NCBI GenBank assembly: GCA_963742715.1
Contig: CAVUMR010000003.1
Span: 806,001-870,000 of the forward strand
DNA from: CAVUMR01 sp963742715
GTDB lineage: Bacteria; Actinomycetota; Actinomycetes; Mycobacteriales; Micromonosporaceae
Direction of reading: 5' to 3'
Length of the DNA: 64,000 nt
In this document: piece after piece, positions 16,699-25,714 of the stretch
How the letters are laid out: every line of letters begins with the position of its first letter
How positions within the stretch are numbered: position 1 is the first letter of the stretch
Notes under the pieces: generated by a model
Told to the model about the DNA's origin: nothing
The model's database searches: none
The model's input: the letters and a program-made list of their open reading frames with translations, nothing else
Position numbers and translations under genes: made by a program

Positions 16699-17736
16699 CT
16701 ACTCCACCGGGGCGCTCATCCGCTGGCACAGCCAGGCGAGCGACAGCGGGTACCGGTAGTCGATGCCGCCGTGGCCCGCGTCGAACAGCTCGAAGTACAC
16801 CTTCTCGTCCGGTACCCCGGCCTCGGCCACGGCCGCCCGGAACGCCTCCGCGGCCAGATCCAGGTAGAACTCGTCCTTCTTGCCGGCGTCGATCCAGATC
16901 GCGCGCATCGAGCGCAGCGTCTCGGCGTACCGCGGCTCGCCGGCCATCAGCACCGGGTCGAGCGACAGCCAGCGCTGCCAGACCTCCGGAACCCGCGCCC
17001 CGTGCGCGTCGAACGGCAGGTCGAAGCCACCGTCCGGGCGGGCCGAGTACGCGGCCGCGCAACCGGCCAGCATGATCAGCATCCCGTCCAGCTCCTTGGT
17101 CATCGGGATGCGACCGCGGAAGTCCGCCAGGAACTTCTCGATCGAGCCGTTGTACGAGTCGCGCAGCGCCCGCGCCATCCGCGGGAAGTCGTTCCAGCAC
17201 ACCTCGAACAGCGCGTCCCCGGCGTGCGTGGCGAACGCGCCGAACACCTCCGGCCGCAGCATCGGTACGACCATCGCGCCGTACCCGCCGCTCGACTTGC
17301 CCATCAACGCCCGGTGGTCCCGATCCGCCACGGTGCGGTAGTGCCGGTCCACCCACGGGACGATCTCGTCGCACAGGTACGACAGGTAGGGGCCGGTACC
17401 GGGCGAGTCGACGAACTGGCTGCCGCCGTACGCGGTCCACGCGTCCACGTACACGACCAGAGCCGGTGGCGCCTCGCCAGTGGCGAACACGGCGTCCGCG
17501 GTCTCCATGAACGGCTGCCGGAACGGCGACCGGTTGTGCCAGGTGGTGACGAAACCGGTGTACCCCTGGATCACGTACACGGTCGGGTACCGGTCGGTGG
17601 CGTCGTCGTACCCGGGCGGGGTGTAGACGAGCAGCGGCCGGGTGGCCGGGTCACCGAGCGGGTTGTCCCGCAGCAGCGTGCTGTCGAACTCGTGCTCGTC
17701 GATCCGGCCGGCCAGTTCGCCTCGCCACGGCAGCAT
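16699..17736 (-). CDS. Esterase D-type alpha/beta hydrolase
   Basis: A 345-residue cytoplasmic hydrolase of the esterase-D/antigen-85-like group. The nucleophile elbow is MGKSSGGYGA; a candidate acid is in IDAGKKDEFYL, and FELFDAGHGGIDYRYP supplies the His. ATG 17736 has GAGGAG five bases upstream. No signal peptide. Substrate unknown. It lies downstream of the K+-channel-like gene on the same strand with a 71-bp gap. Confidence 0.85.
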   Translation of the reverse strand: MLPWRGELAGRIDEHEFDSTLLRDNPLGDPATRPLLVYTPPGYDDATDRYPTVYVIQGYTGFVTTWHNRSPFRQPFMETADAVFATGEAPPALVVYVDAWTAYGGSQFVDSPGTGPYLSYLCDEIVPWVDRHYRTVADRDHRALMGKSSGGYGAMVVPMLRPEVFGAFATHAGDALFEVCWNDFPRMARALRDSYNGSIEKFLADFRGRIPMTKELDGMLIMLAGCAAAYSARPDGGFDLPFDAHGARVPEVWQRWLSLDPVLMAGEPRYAETLRSMRAIWIDAGKKDEFYLDLAAEAFRAAVAEAGVPDEKVYFELFDAGHGGIDYRYPLSLAWLCQRMSAPVE

Positions 17737-17807
17737 GGGCACTCCTCAGGGCGTCACGGATGCGTCACCACCGGCCGGTACACCGGCGATCTTGTCCATG
17801 GTGCCCC

Positions 17808-19658
17808 TCAGCCGGAGGACGGCTGCAGCCGGTCACCGCGGGCGGGCGAGTCGGCCGGCGGCACGCTGCGGGTCAGCAGCCGGCTGACGCCGGACTTGGT
17901 GGCGATCACGATCAGCCGCTCGCCGGCTTCGAGCCGCCGGTCCGGCGCCGGGGTCCACTCGGTCCGCTTGTTCGGGGCGGCCAGCCCGATCACCCGCGAC
18001 TCGCCGGACCGGTGCGCCACCGCGACCGGCTCGCCGACCAGCGCGGCGCCCTGGGCCAGCGGTACCTCGGCGACCAGCAGCAACCGGCGACCGACCGGGA
18101 TCGAGCCGATCACCTCGCGGTTCACCATCGCGACCGCGAACGCCGACGCGGCAATGTACGCCACGCTGCGGGAGATCGGGATGTCGAACCGGCGCTGTAC
18201 CCGGGCGGCCAGGTCACCGTCGAACAGCCGCAGTACCACCTGCAGGTGCGGCTGCGAGGCCCGCGCGTACAGGCCGGCTTCGAGGTTGGTGACGTCGTCG
18301 CTGGCCACCGCGACCAGTGCGCGACAGGTGGCGACCTGCGCCGCCTGCAGGGTCTCCTGCCGGGTCGCGTCACCGAAGACGATCGGGATACCGAGCCGGC
18401 GCGCCACCGCGACGCCCATGGCCAGCTCGTTGCGCTCTACACAGACCACCGGTACATCCAGGTCACGCATCTGCTGGATGACCCGGGTGCCGACGTTGCC
18501 CAGGCCGACCACGACGACGTGACCGGAGATCGTGCCCTGCAGCCGGCCGGCCTGCAGGGCGAGCCGGGCGCCGACCACCGAGTCCACCACGGCGGCGGTG
18601 AGCACCGGCACCACGGCCACACCGGCCAGGGTCAGCACGACCTGGATCAGCTTCTCGGCGAAGCTCAGGTCGACGTTGAGATTGCCGGCGCCGGCCGCGG
18701 TGAGCAGCGTGATGTAGAGCGCCTCGGCCCAGGTGTTGCGGCCGAGGGTGGCGTCGAGCACCGTGCCGACGACCAGCACCGCCAGCAGGATCAGCGCCGC
18801 CATCCGCAGCTTGCGGTTGACCATCGCGCGCAGGCTCTCCCAGAACATCTGCCGGCGTCGCCGCCACGGGAACCTGCGCTTCGACCCTCGACCGGTGCCG
18901 TCGGCGATCGCGAGGACGAGGTCCTCGGCGGCCACCTCCGCGGCCCGGTGGCCGGCGGGCGCACCGCCCGCGCCGGTCGTCGCGCCGTTGCCGCCCGACC
19001 GGCCGTTACCGGCCGGGCCGGAACCTGATCCGCTCTGGGCGGGGGCGGCGCCGGTCGACCCGTTCTCGGGCGTCTCCTCCTCCGGGAGCAGCCGCGGACC
19101 CGTCTCCGCCGCCGGGTCCGCCGCGACCGTACAGACGATGTTGCGGTTCACCACCTGGCCACGGCGGGCGACGTGCAGGGTACGGCCGGGCAGCCGGATG
19201 TGGCTGGGCGCGACCATGCCGAGCGAGGTGGCCACGAACTCCGGGGCGGCGATGTCCGCGTCGGACAGCACCGCCGAGCCGGGGAACAGGTCGCGCACCC
19301 GCCGGCCGAGATGGACATTGAACATCCGCAGTACCAGCCGGACCTCCGGGTTCACCTCGTGGGCCCGCAGCGCGGCGTGGATGTTGCCCACGTCGTCCTG
19401 GTCCACCAGCGCCAACGCTCGCGCGGAAGCGACCCGGGCAGACCGGAACGCCTCGTCGTCGAGCCGGTCCGCCTCGATCACCCGCACCCCGGGCAGCCGG
19501 CTGATCTCCGGACCGTGGTTACGCCGTTTCGACGGCAGGATCACGGTCACTTCTTCGGCGTACAGAGTGGTGAGCTCCTCGACCAGCCGGTGCGCCAGCG
19601 GGTTGTCCCCGCAGACGACGAGGTGCCGGGAGGACCGGCGTAGCTGGACGGGAGGCAC
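17808..19658 (-). CDS. RCK/TrkA-N ion-channel-like membrane protein
   Basis: A 616-residue protein with an unusual order: an N-terminal NAD-binding RCK (TrkA-N) domain, HLVVCGDNPLAHRLVEEL; a Gly/Ser-rich linker (about 195-245); a two-helix pore module (about 290-365); and a second RCK domain, VVVVGLGNVGTRVIQQM, with C-terminal TrkA-C-like sequence. The pore loop WAEALYITLLTAAGAGN replaces the canonical K+ filter TVGYG, so ion selectivity is uncertain. Probable role: nucleotide-regulated ion conductance. GTG 19658 has no ribosome binding site but TACGAT six bases upstream. Confidence 0.82.
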   Translation of the reverse strand: MPPVQLRRSSRHLVVCGDNPLAHRLVEELTTLYAEEVTVILPSKRRNHGPEISRLPGVRVIEADRLDDEAFRSARVASARALALVDQDDVGNIHAALRAHEVNPEVRLVLRMFNVHLGRRVRDLFPGSAVLSDADIAAPEFVATSLGMVAPSHIRLPGRTLHVARRGQVVNRNIVCTVAADPAAETGPRLLPEEETPENGSTGAAPAQSGSGSGPAGNGRSGGNGATTGAGGAPAGHRAAEVAAEDLVLAIADGTGRGSKRRFPWRRRRQMFWESLRAMVNRKLRMAALILLAVLVVGTVLDATLGRNTWAEALYITLLTAAGAGNLNVDLSFAEKLIQVVLTLAGVAVVPVLTAAVVDSVVGARLALQAGRLQGTISGHVVVVGLGNVGTRVIQQMRDLDVPVVCVERNELAMGVAVARRLGIPIVFGDATRQETLQAAQVATCRALVAVASDDVTNLEAGLYARASQPHLQVVLRLFDGDLAARVQRRFDIPISRSVAYIAASAFAVAMVNREVIGSIPVGRRLLLVAEVPLAQGAALVGEPVAVAHRSGESRVIGLAAPNKRTEWTPAPDRRLEAGERLIVIATKSGVSRLLTRSVPPADSPARGDRLQPSSG

Positions 19659-19664
19659 CCGCGG

Positions 19665-19670
19665 ATCGTA
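19665..19670 (-). promoter_or_regulatory. -10 box of a leaderless transcript (RCK channel gene)
   Basis: TACGAT, six bases before GTG 19658. A -35-like GTGACG lies 16 bases further upstream, inside a GTGAC-CC-GTCAC palindrome (19681-19692) that could bind a repressor. Confidence 0.5.
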
Positions 19671-20025
19671 CCGACAGCACGTGACCCGTCACCTCACACA
19701 CATGTCCGCACGTTATGTAGCTGTGTGGGCACAAGAAGTGCCCGGATGGGAGCGGCACGGGAAGGGGTACGGCACCGCGGGCGACGGCGACCGGACGAGG
19801 CAGACGTACCGGTCGGCGGCCACACCAACCGCGGTACCACCGCCATCCAGGCGTACCGGCTGGGCGACCGCCGGTACGTCAGGCGCCCCGGCCCCGGTCC
19901 GGTCCCATCAGGCGTCATGGACACACCGCGGGTGTACGTGACGGTCGAGGGCGCGGTCCACCAGGTCGGCGCCGGACGTGTCGCCGCGTCCGGCGCCGAT
20001 ACACCCGTCGGGGTCGTACCGCCCG

Positions 20026-20031
20026 TAAGCT
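20026..20031 (+). promoter_or_regulatory. -10 box of a leaderless transcript (phosphotransferase)
   Basis: TAAGCT followed by six bases and GTG 20038. No -35 box is evident. Confidence 0.5.
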
Positions 20032-20037
20032 CCCGGG

Positions 20038-21042
20038 GTGACTGTTGATCCGCCCGGACTCGACCTGGCCCGGTTGACGGCGTTCCTGCGCGACGCGGGC
20101 GTGACCGACCGGCCGGTACGAGCCGAGATCATCGCCGGCGGCCGGTCGAACCTCACGTACACGGTCACCGACGGGACGTACGAGTGGGTGCTCCGGCGCC
20201 CGCCGCTCGGTCACGTACTGGCGACCGCGCATGACATGGGCCGCGAGTACACCATCATCAGCGCGCTGGCCCCGACGGCGGTGCCGGTGCCGCGGGCGAT
20301 CCTGCTGCACGAGGACCCGGAGCTGCTGGGTGCGCCGTTCTACCTGATGGGCAAGGTCGACGGCGTCGTGTACCGGGACGCCGACCAGCTCGCCACGATC
20401 ACCCCGGACCGGGCCCGCCGGCTGTCCGACGCGCTCGTCGACACCCTCGCCGACCTGCACGAGGTCGACCCGGCGTCGGTCGGGCTCGCCGAGTTCGGCC
20501 GCCCGGACGGGTACCTGGAGCGGCAGGTGCGCCGGTGGGGCAAGCAACTCGACGCGTCCCGCAGCCGCGAGGTGGCCGGCATCGACGAGCTGCGGTCGAG
20601 GCTCGGCGACACGGTGCCGGCGTCGCAGCGGGCCGGGATCGTGCACGGCGACTTCCGGCTGGACAACGCGATCGTGCACCCGGACACCGGGCGGATCGAG
20701 GCGGTACTGGACTGGGAGATGGCCACGCTCGGCGATCCGCTCGCCGATCTCGGCCTGACGATCGTGTACTGGGACCGGATGTCCGGCACCATCGGCGCCC
20801 CGACCTCACCCGTACGCGGCTTCGCCAGCAGTGCGGATCTGGCCGCCCGGTACGCCGAACGCACCGGCCTCGACGTGTCCACATTGGACTGGTACGTCGC
20901 GCTCGGCTGCTTCAAGCTCGCGGTGATCTCCGAGGGCATCCACTACCGGTACCTCCACGGCCAGACCGTGGGCGAGGGCTTCGAACGGTTCGGACCAGCG
21001 GTACCGGTGCTGGTCGAGCACGGCCTGGCCGCGCTGAACTGA
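20038..21042 (+). CDS. Aminoglycoside-phosphotransferase-fold (APH) kinase-like protein
   Basis: A 334-residue APH-fold protein of the group often found with acyl-CoA dehydrogenases (ACAD10/11-like). The N-lobe has IAGGRSNLTYTVTDG as nucleotide loop and WVLRRPP with the lysine position taken by Arg. The catalytic loop is IVHGDFRLDN and the metal site VLDWEMATLGDPLADLG. It probably phosphorylates a small hydroxylated compound; substrate unknown. True resistance enzymes are less likely, given no resistance context. GTG 20038 is apparently leaderless. Confidence 0.85.
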   Translation: MTVDPPGLDLARLTAFLRDAGVTDRPVRAEIIAGGRSNLTYTVTDGTYEWVLRRPPLGHVLATAHDMGREYTIISALAPTAVPVPRAILLHEDPELLGAPFYLMGKVDGVVYRDADQLATITPDRARRLSDALVDTLADLHEVDPASVGLAEFGRPDGYLERQVRRWGKQLDASRSREVAGIDELRSRLGDTVPASQRAGIVHGDFRLDNAIVHPDTGRIEAVLDWEMATLGDPLADLGLTIVYWDRMSGTIGAPTSPVRGFASSADLAARYAERTGLDVSTLDWYVALGCFKLAVISEGIHYRYLHGQTVGEGFERFGPAVPVLVEHGLAALN

Positions 21043-21044
21043 GT

Positions 21045-21080
21045 GACGGGCCGGTCTGCCGCGCGGCAGACCGACCCGTC
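21045..21080. terminator. Bidirectional hairpin terminator
   Basis: GACGGG...CCCGTC encloses a perfect palindrome (CGGTCTGCCGC and complement) between the convergent phosphotransferase and lipoprotein genes. Confidence 0.85.
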
Positions 21081-21084
21081 GGTC

Positions 21085-21855
21085 TCACTGGCCGGGCATC
21101 GTCGTGACCTGGTCGGCCGGCGGCGCGGTCACGTTGACCGGTACGCCGAAGTCCGAGAACGTCAGGTCCACCTTCTGCGCCTTGTTGGCGCCTGCGGCCG
21201 GCAGGTCGTACAGCATGTGCACGAGCCGACCCTGGTCGTCCACGGTGGCCGTGAACGGCAACGTCGAAACGGAGAGCCTGGCCAGGTCCTCCTTGGACAC
21301 GCCGAGCTTGTCGCCCTGCTTGGCCAGGTCGAGCGTGCCCTTGTAGGTGTGGGCGTCCACCCGCTGCACGCCCTGCGCCTGCTCGAGGGTGCCGGCCATC
21401 TTCGACACGTCCATCGAGCTGAGGTCAAGTCCCTGGAGCTTCTGGCCCACGTTCAGCGAGTACCACATGCCGGAGTTGCCCATTCCCGGGATTCCCGACA
21501 TCTTCAGGTACGCCTTGGTGCCGAGCATCCGCATCTCGACCTTCATGCTCTGACCATCGTTGGCGATCGTCATGGTGAGCTCGCTGAGCCGCTTGGCCGG
21601 GTCCGTGACGCCGGTCATGGTCACCGTTCCGGCGTTGTCCGGCTCGACCGCCTTCATCGTGACCTTGAAGGTGTCACCGTTGAGCTTCGTGGACGCCGCG
21701 GCGAGCACGGCCGACGCCGGCTTCTCCGCGGTCGCGCCGGTACCACCGCCACCCGCGACGGTGCCCGACTCCTTCGCCGGCCCGCAGCCGGTCAGCGCCA
21801 GCGTCGCGGCGACGAGCACGCCGAGACCGCTGTACGCCATTCCCCGCTTGTTCAC
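21085..21855 (-). CDS. LppX/LprG-like lipoprotein
   Basis: A 256-residue secreted lipoprotein: signal peptide with lipobox LTGC (Cys near residue 24), a Gly-rich spacer, then a beta-rich domain resembling the LppX/LprAFG family, which binds hydrophobic ligands such as acyl lipids (KVTMKAVEPDNAGTVTMTG strands, LPFTATVDDQGRLVHMLYDL). Ligand unknown. GTG 21855 has a strong GGGAGGGG site. A role in lipid handling is inferred only from the fold. Confidence 0.82.
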   Translation of the reverse strand: MNKRGMAYSGLGVLVAATLALTGCGPAKESGTVAGGGGTGATAEKPASAVLAAASTKLNGDTFKVTMKAVEPDNAGTVTMTGVTDPAKRLSELTMTIANDGQSMKVEMRMLGTKAYLKMSGIPGMGNSGMWYSLNVGQKLQGLDLSSMDVSKMAGTLEQAQGVQRVDAHTYKGTLDLAKQGDKLGVSKEDLARLSVSTLPFTATVDDQGRLVHMLYDLPAAGANKAQKVDLTFSDFGVPVNVTAPPADQVTTMPGQ

Positions 21856-21968
21856 GGATCCCCTCCCGTTTGCGCCGCTACCGACACCCGACAGGTACGA
21901 CGGTATGCCGTGTGGCGGCTGAAAACCGGCACTCTAGCCGGACAGGAGCATTTAGGGGAGGAACGGGG

Positions 21969-23510
21969 CTACGGCGTGAGCTCGTGCCGGACGATCTTGC
22001 CCATCGCGTTACGCGGGATCGCGTCGATCCAGCGGTACAGCCGGGGCTGCTTGTACTTCGCCAGCCGGTCCGCGCACCACTCGGTCAACTCGCGCTCCAG
22101 CGCGTCACCGCCGCTCTCCGACGCCGGTCCGGCGTCGCCGGCCGGTACCACGAACGCGGCGACCGTCTCGCCCCACTCGGCCGACGGGGCGCCGACCACG
22201 GCCGCGTCCGCCACCGCGGGATGCCCGCGGAGCACTTCCTCCACCTCGCGCGGGTACACGTTGTACCCGCCGGTGATGATCAGCTCCTTGGCCCGGCCGC
22301 TGATCGCGAGATAGCCGTCGTCGTCGAGAACACCGAGGTCACCGGTACGGAACCAGCCGTCGTCGGTGAACGCCTCGGCGGTCGCGTCCGGCCGGTTGAG
22401 GTACCCGGAGATCACGTTCGGCCCGCGTACCTCGATCTCGGCGGTACCGCCCTCGCGCGGCACCAGCCGTACGTCCACGCCGGGCAGCGGGAAGCCGACC
22501 GTACCGGGCCGGCGGTCCCCGTCGTACGGGTTGGACACGAGCATGCCGGTCTCGGTCATGCCGTACCGCTCCAGCACCCGCGGGCCGCTCCCGTCGGAGA
22601 TCGCACGGTGCAGCTCGGCCGGTAGTGGTGCCGAGCCGCTGACCGCGAGCCGGAGGCGGGCGAGCGCCGCAAGCGACGGCGATGACGCGAGCCGGTGGTA
22701 CATCGTCGGTACCCCGAAGAACATCGTCGCGTCGTGCTCGGCGATCGCCTCCGCTACCAGTGCCGGCTCGAACTTCGGCCACAGTACGGCGGACGCGCCG
22801 GTCACGAGCGTGCCGTGCAGCCCGACGCCGAGCCCGTGGATGTGGAACAGCGGCAGGCACAGGGCCAGCCGGTCGTCCGGGCTCCAGCGCCAGGCCAGTC
22901 GTACCGCGTGCGCGGTGGCCAGCAGGTTCGCCTGGGACAGCGGGGAGCCCTTGGCCCGCCCGGTGGTACCCGAGGTGAAGATGATCAGCCCGGGATCGTC
23001 CGGTGCGGCCCGGTCCAACTCGACGTCGCCGGTTGCCTCCGGTAGCTGCGCCAGCTCCGGCCCGGTGATGGTCAGCGGTGACTCGATACCGGCCAGCCGG
23101 GCCGGATCGTCCACCACCGCCAGCTTCGGCTCGGCGTCGGTGACGATCGCGGTCAACTCGCGCCCGGTGTACACCGTGTTCGCCGGTACCACGGTCAGGC
23201 CGTAACGCAGCGCACCCACGTACGCGATGACGAGGTCGATGCTGTTGCCGGCGGACATCAGCACCCGGTCTCCCGGCTCGACCCCGGCGGCGGCATACCG
23301 TCCCGCCGCGGCCTCGGTCCGCTCGGCCACCTCGCCCGCGGTCAGCCGCGATCCGTCGAGCGTGCGCAGCACCTCGCGGGCCGGGTCCGCGGCCCAGGCC
23401 GCCGCCCACGCGCCGACCAGGGTGCCGCCGCCCAGCAGGTCGACGTCCCGGGCATCCGTCCCGGCCGGCAGGTGCACGCTCCAATGTGGAGCGTTCAGCA
23501 CTGACGTCAC
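21969..23510 (-). CDS. matB: Malonyl-CoA synthetase-like acyl-CoA ligase
   Basis: A 513-residue ANL-superfamily ligase. Motifs: P-loop FTSGTTGRAKG, FHIHGLGVG, MFFGVPTMYHR, SGSAPLP, RYGMTETGM, RTGDLG and C-terminal NAMGKI with catalytic Lys. The FHIHGL, FGVPTMYHR and RYGMTET segments are those of MatB (malonate + CoA + ATP to malonyl-CoA) rather than long-chain FadD. GTG 23510 overlaps the barbiturase stop in a GTGA arrangement, tying it to malonate produced by pyrimidine ring opening. A different short-chain dicarboxylate or acyl substrate remains possible. Confidence 0.78.
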   Translation of the reverse strand: MTSVLNAPHWSVHLPAGTDARDVDLLGGGTLVGAWAAAWAADPAREVLRTLDGSRLTAGEVAERTEAAAGRYAAAGVEPGDRVLMSAGNSIDLVIAYVGALRYGLTVVPANTVYTGRELTAIVTDAEPKLAVVDDPARLAGIESPLTITGPELAQLPEATGDVELDRAAPDDPGLIIFTSGTTGRAKGSPLSQANLLATAHAVRLAWRWSPDDRLALCLPLFHIHGLGVGLHGTLVTGASAVLWPKFEPALVAEAIAEHDATMFFGVPTMYHRLASSPSLAALARLRLAVSGSAPLPAELHRAISDGSGPRVLERYGMTETGMLVSNPYDGDRRPGTVGFPLPGVDVRLVPREGGTAEIEVRGPNVISGYLNRPDATAEAFTDDGWFRTGDLGVLDDDGYLAISGRAKELIITGGYNVYPREVEEVLRGHPAVADAAVVGAPSAEWGETVAAFVVPAGDAGPASESGGDALERELTEWCADRLAKYKQPRLYRWIDAIPRNAMGKIVRHELTP

Positions 23511-24640
23511 GGCGCGACGTACCCCGTCGGGTCCGGTCCGAGGTCGACGATGGCCGCCACCGGACCGCCCCCGTCCGGGCCCTGGTGCGCCGCCGAGACC
23601 GAGACGAACGCGGCCGGGTCACCGGTGACCGCCGCGGTCACCCCGCCGACGGTCGCCTTGATCTGCCGGTGCCAGTGCACGTCCGAGTCGTCCAGCATGG
23701 CGTTGCGCCGGCCCCGGACCATGCCGTCCGAGGACGCCTCGCACTTGAGGAAGACGTTCACGAGGCGACCGCGCAGGTCGGTGTGGTGCGGCCGTTCGGG
23801 CAGGTCAAGACCCGCGTCGCGGATCGCCGCCCAGATGCCGTCGGCGTCCAGCGCGTCGGTCATCACACCGTGTCCGATGCGGTACCGGCCGCCGATGCCG
23901 CGCGCGTTGCCGACCACCACGATCTGCGCCCGGTCGAGTTCGACGCCGGACGAGCACGACGACACGGCCGAGTACAGCGACCGGTCGTGCAGCACCTCTT
24001 CGTCAGAGGGAAGCTCGATCTCGCCCAACGCGACCGCGATGCCCAGCGCGGTACACCCGTTGGACAGGTCCATCGATTCGAGGGTGTTCTCGGTCCACAC
24101 GTCGTTGCCGCGGCTCTTCGCGTCACGGATCGTGTCGATGGTCAGCAGCGGCGTCTTCGTCTGTACATAGTGGACATCCGCGGTCTCGGTGATGCCGGCC
24201 TGCGCCATCGCTTCCCGTACGCCCGCGGCGACCTTCTCGATCATGCCGCGGCGACCGATCTCCTCGGGCAGCAGCCGCTCGCTCATGGCGAAGCCGACGG
24301 TCAGCCGGGGCTCATCGGTCGGCGTGACCTCGGACGCCGGCACGGTGGCGAAGATCGTGGCGTGCGGGGAGAGGATCCCGTCGGTACCGCCGGACCAGAC
24401 GAACGGCACCTCGGCCACCTCGTCCGGCTTGCGGGTGCCCTTGTCCACGAGTACCTCGCGGAACGCGCGGTCGGCGATGATCCGGGTGTAGTCGTTCACG
24501 CCGCCGTTGCCCTCGGTCTTGCCGATGATCGCGATCACCCGGTCGGCCTCGAGCACACCGGCGTCGATCAGTTCGGCCAGTCCGGAGGCGTCGCTGACGC
24601 TGTGGATCGGGACCTTGCGTACCTCGATGGGCTCAGCCAC
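23507..24640 (-). CDS. Barbiturase (ring-opening amidohydrolase)
   Basis: A 377-residue member of the cyanuric acid hydrolase/barbiturase family (Toblerone fold). The three Ser-Lys pairs of the pseudo-threefold site are visible: Lys41 in IIGKTEGNGG with Ser83 in FVWSGGTDG, Lys in VQTKTPLLT with Ser in SSCSSGVELD, and Lys in NVFLKCEAS with Ser in FVSVSAAHQG. From memory it follows Rhodococcus barbiturase closely (ESMDLSNGCTALGIAVALGE, HWHRQIKATVGGVTAAVTGD), so barbiturate to ureidomalonate is the best call; cyanuric acid is less likely. I prefer GTG 24640 with AGAGGGA upstream; ATG 24658 is possible. Middle gene of the operon. Confidence 0.88.
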   Translation of the reverse strand: MAEPIEVRKVPIHSVSDASGLAELIDAGVLEADRVIAIIGKTEGNGGVNDYTRIIADRAFREVLVDKGTRKPDEVAEVPFVWSGGTDGILSPHATIFATVPASEVTPTDEPRLTVGFAMSERLLPEEIGRRGMIEKVAAGVREAMAQAGITETADVHYVQTKTPLLTIDTIRDAKSRGNDVWTENTLESMDLSNGCTALGIAVALGEIELPSDEEVLHDRSLYSAVSSCSSGVELDRAQIVVVGNARGIGGRYRIGHGVMTDALDADGIWAAIRDAGLDLPERPHHTDLRGRLVNVFLKCEASSDGMVRGRRNAMLDDSDVHWHRQIKATVGGVTAAVTGDPAAFVSVSAAHQGPDGGGPVAAIVDLGPDPTGYVAP

Positions 24641-24730
24641 GGTTGCGTTCCCTCTCATCTGCGCCCGGATCGGGCGTCGGTCAGCCGGTCGACCCCGCGG
24701 TCACCGGCCCAGCTCGTCCAGCTCGTCTCG

Positions 24731-25702
24731 TCACCGGCTCAGCTCGTCCATGCCGGACAGCACCGCGGGTGCCCGGGTGACCTGGGTACCGGTGATCCCG
24801 GCCACCGCGTCTGCGATCCGGTCCAGCGAGGTGATCACTGCCCGCTCACCGCCGCCCTCCACGAACCGGCACGCGGCCTCGACCTTCGGACCCATCGACC
24901 CGCTCGCGAAGTGCCCGGCGTCCGCGTACTCCCGCAGCTCGTCGACTCCGACGGCACCGAGCGCCTGCTGCTCGCGAGTACCCCATCCGATCATTGCCGC
25001 TTCGACGTCGGTGGCGATGATCAGCGTGCGGGCGCCCAGCGTACGGCCGAGCAGCGCGCCGGCCAGGTCCTTGTCGATCACCGCCTCGACGCCGCGCAGC
25101 GAGCCGTCCGGGTCGCGGACCACCGGGATGCCACCGCCGCCATAGGCGATCACGATGAATCCGGCCGCGAGCAGGGTCAACACCGCCGGTGCGTCCAGCG
25201 CGGCCAACGGCTCGGGAGAGGCGACCACCCGCCGCCAGCCGCGCTCGCCACGGTTCTCCCAGACCTGGCCGTGTTCGAGCATCACCTGCGCCTCGGTGGC
25301 CGGCAGGTAGCGACCGATCGGCTTGGTCGGATTGCTGAAGCCCGGATCGTCGAGCCCGACCAGGGTCCGGCTGACCACGGTGGCGACCCGGCGGTCGATC
25401 GACCGCGCGGCCAGCGCCTTCTCCAGCGCATTGATCAGAATGAATCCGATCGTGCCCTGGGTCTGCGCCCCGCACCAGTCGAGCGGCACCGGCGGCACCA
25501 CCGCGGCGGACAGCTCGTTCTTGAGCAGAACGTTGCCCACCTGCGGTCCGTTGCCGTGCGTGAGGATGACTTCGGCGCCGGAGGCGACCAGGTCGGCGAT
25601 CGGGCCGGCGGCGCGGTTGACCGCGTCGAGCTGATCCTCCGGACGGGACCGGCCGTCCGGAGAGGTCAACGCATTGCCACCCAGGGCGATGAGAACACGC
25701 AC
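24731..25702 (-). CDS. arcC: Carbamate kinase
   Basis: A 323-residue amino-acid-kinase-fold enzyme interconverting carbamoyl phosphate + ADP and carbamate + ATP. Seen: IALGGNAL at the N-terminus, THGNGPQVGNV, VVSRTLVGLDDPGFSNPTKPIG, IAYGGGGIPV, DKDLAGALLGRTLGA, and the C-terminal GSMGPKVEAACRF. There are no arcA/arcB genes, so this is not the arginine deiminase route. Leading a barbiturase-MatB operon, it probably salvages ATP from carbamate released during pyrimidine or ureide breakdown. GTG 25702 is preceded by TACAGT six bases upstream. Confidence 0.92.
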   Translation of the reverse strand: MRVLIALGGNALTSPDGRSRPEDQLDAVNRAAGPIADLVASGAEVILTHGNGPQVGNVLLKNELSAAVVPPVPLDWCGAQTQGTIGFILINALEKALAARSIDRRVATVVSRTLVGLDDPGFSNPTKPIGRYLPATEAQVMLEHGQVWENRGERGWRRVVASPEPLAALDAPAVLTLLAAGFIVIAYGGGGIPVVRDPDGSLRGVEAVIDKDLAGALLGRTLGARTLIIATDVEAAMIGWGTREQQALGAVGVDELREYADAGHFASGSMGPKVEAACRFVEGGGERAVITSLDRIADAVAGITGTQVTRAPAVLSGMDELSR

Positions 25703-25708
25703 GGGTGG

Positions 25709-25714
25709 ACTGTA
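25709..25714 (-). promoter_or_regulatory. -10 box of a leaderless transcript (carbamate kinase operon)
   Basis: TACAGT, six bases before GTG 25702; likely promoter of the arcC-barbiturase-matB operon. Confidence 0.5.

Larger units (their letters stand above)
19659..20037. other. 379-bp intergenic region between divergent genes
   Basis: It holds the two leaderless-type promoters and the GTGAC/GTCAC palindrome noted nearby. Short open frames exist on both strands, but none has a ribosome binding site, family-like sequence or third-position GC bias, so I see no gene. Confidence 0.6.

Noticed and set aside
19725..20048. Plus-strand 107-residue open frame in the channel-phosphotransferase gap
   Set aside because: No ribosome binding site, no family-like sequence, and it runs over the phosphotransferase promoter and start.
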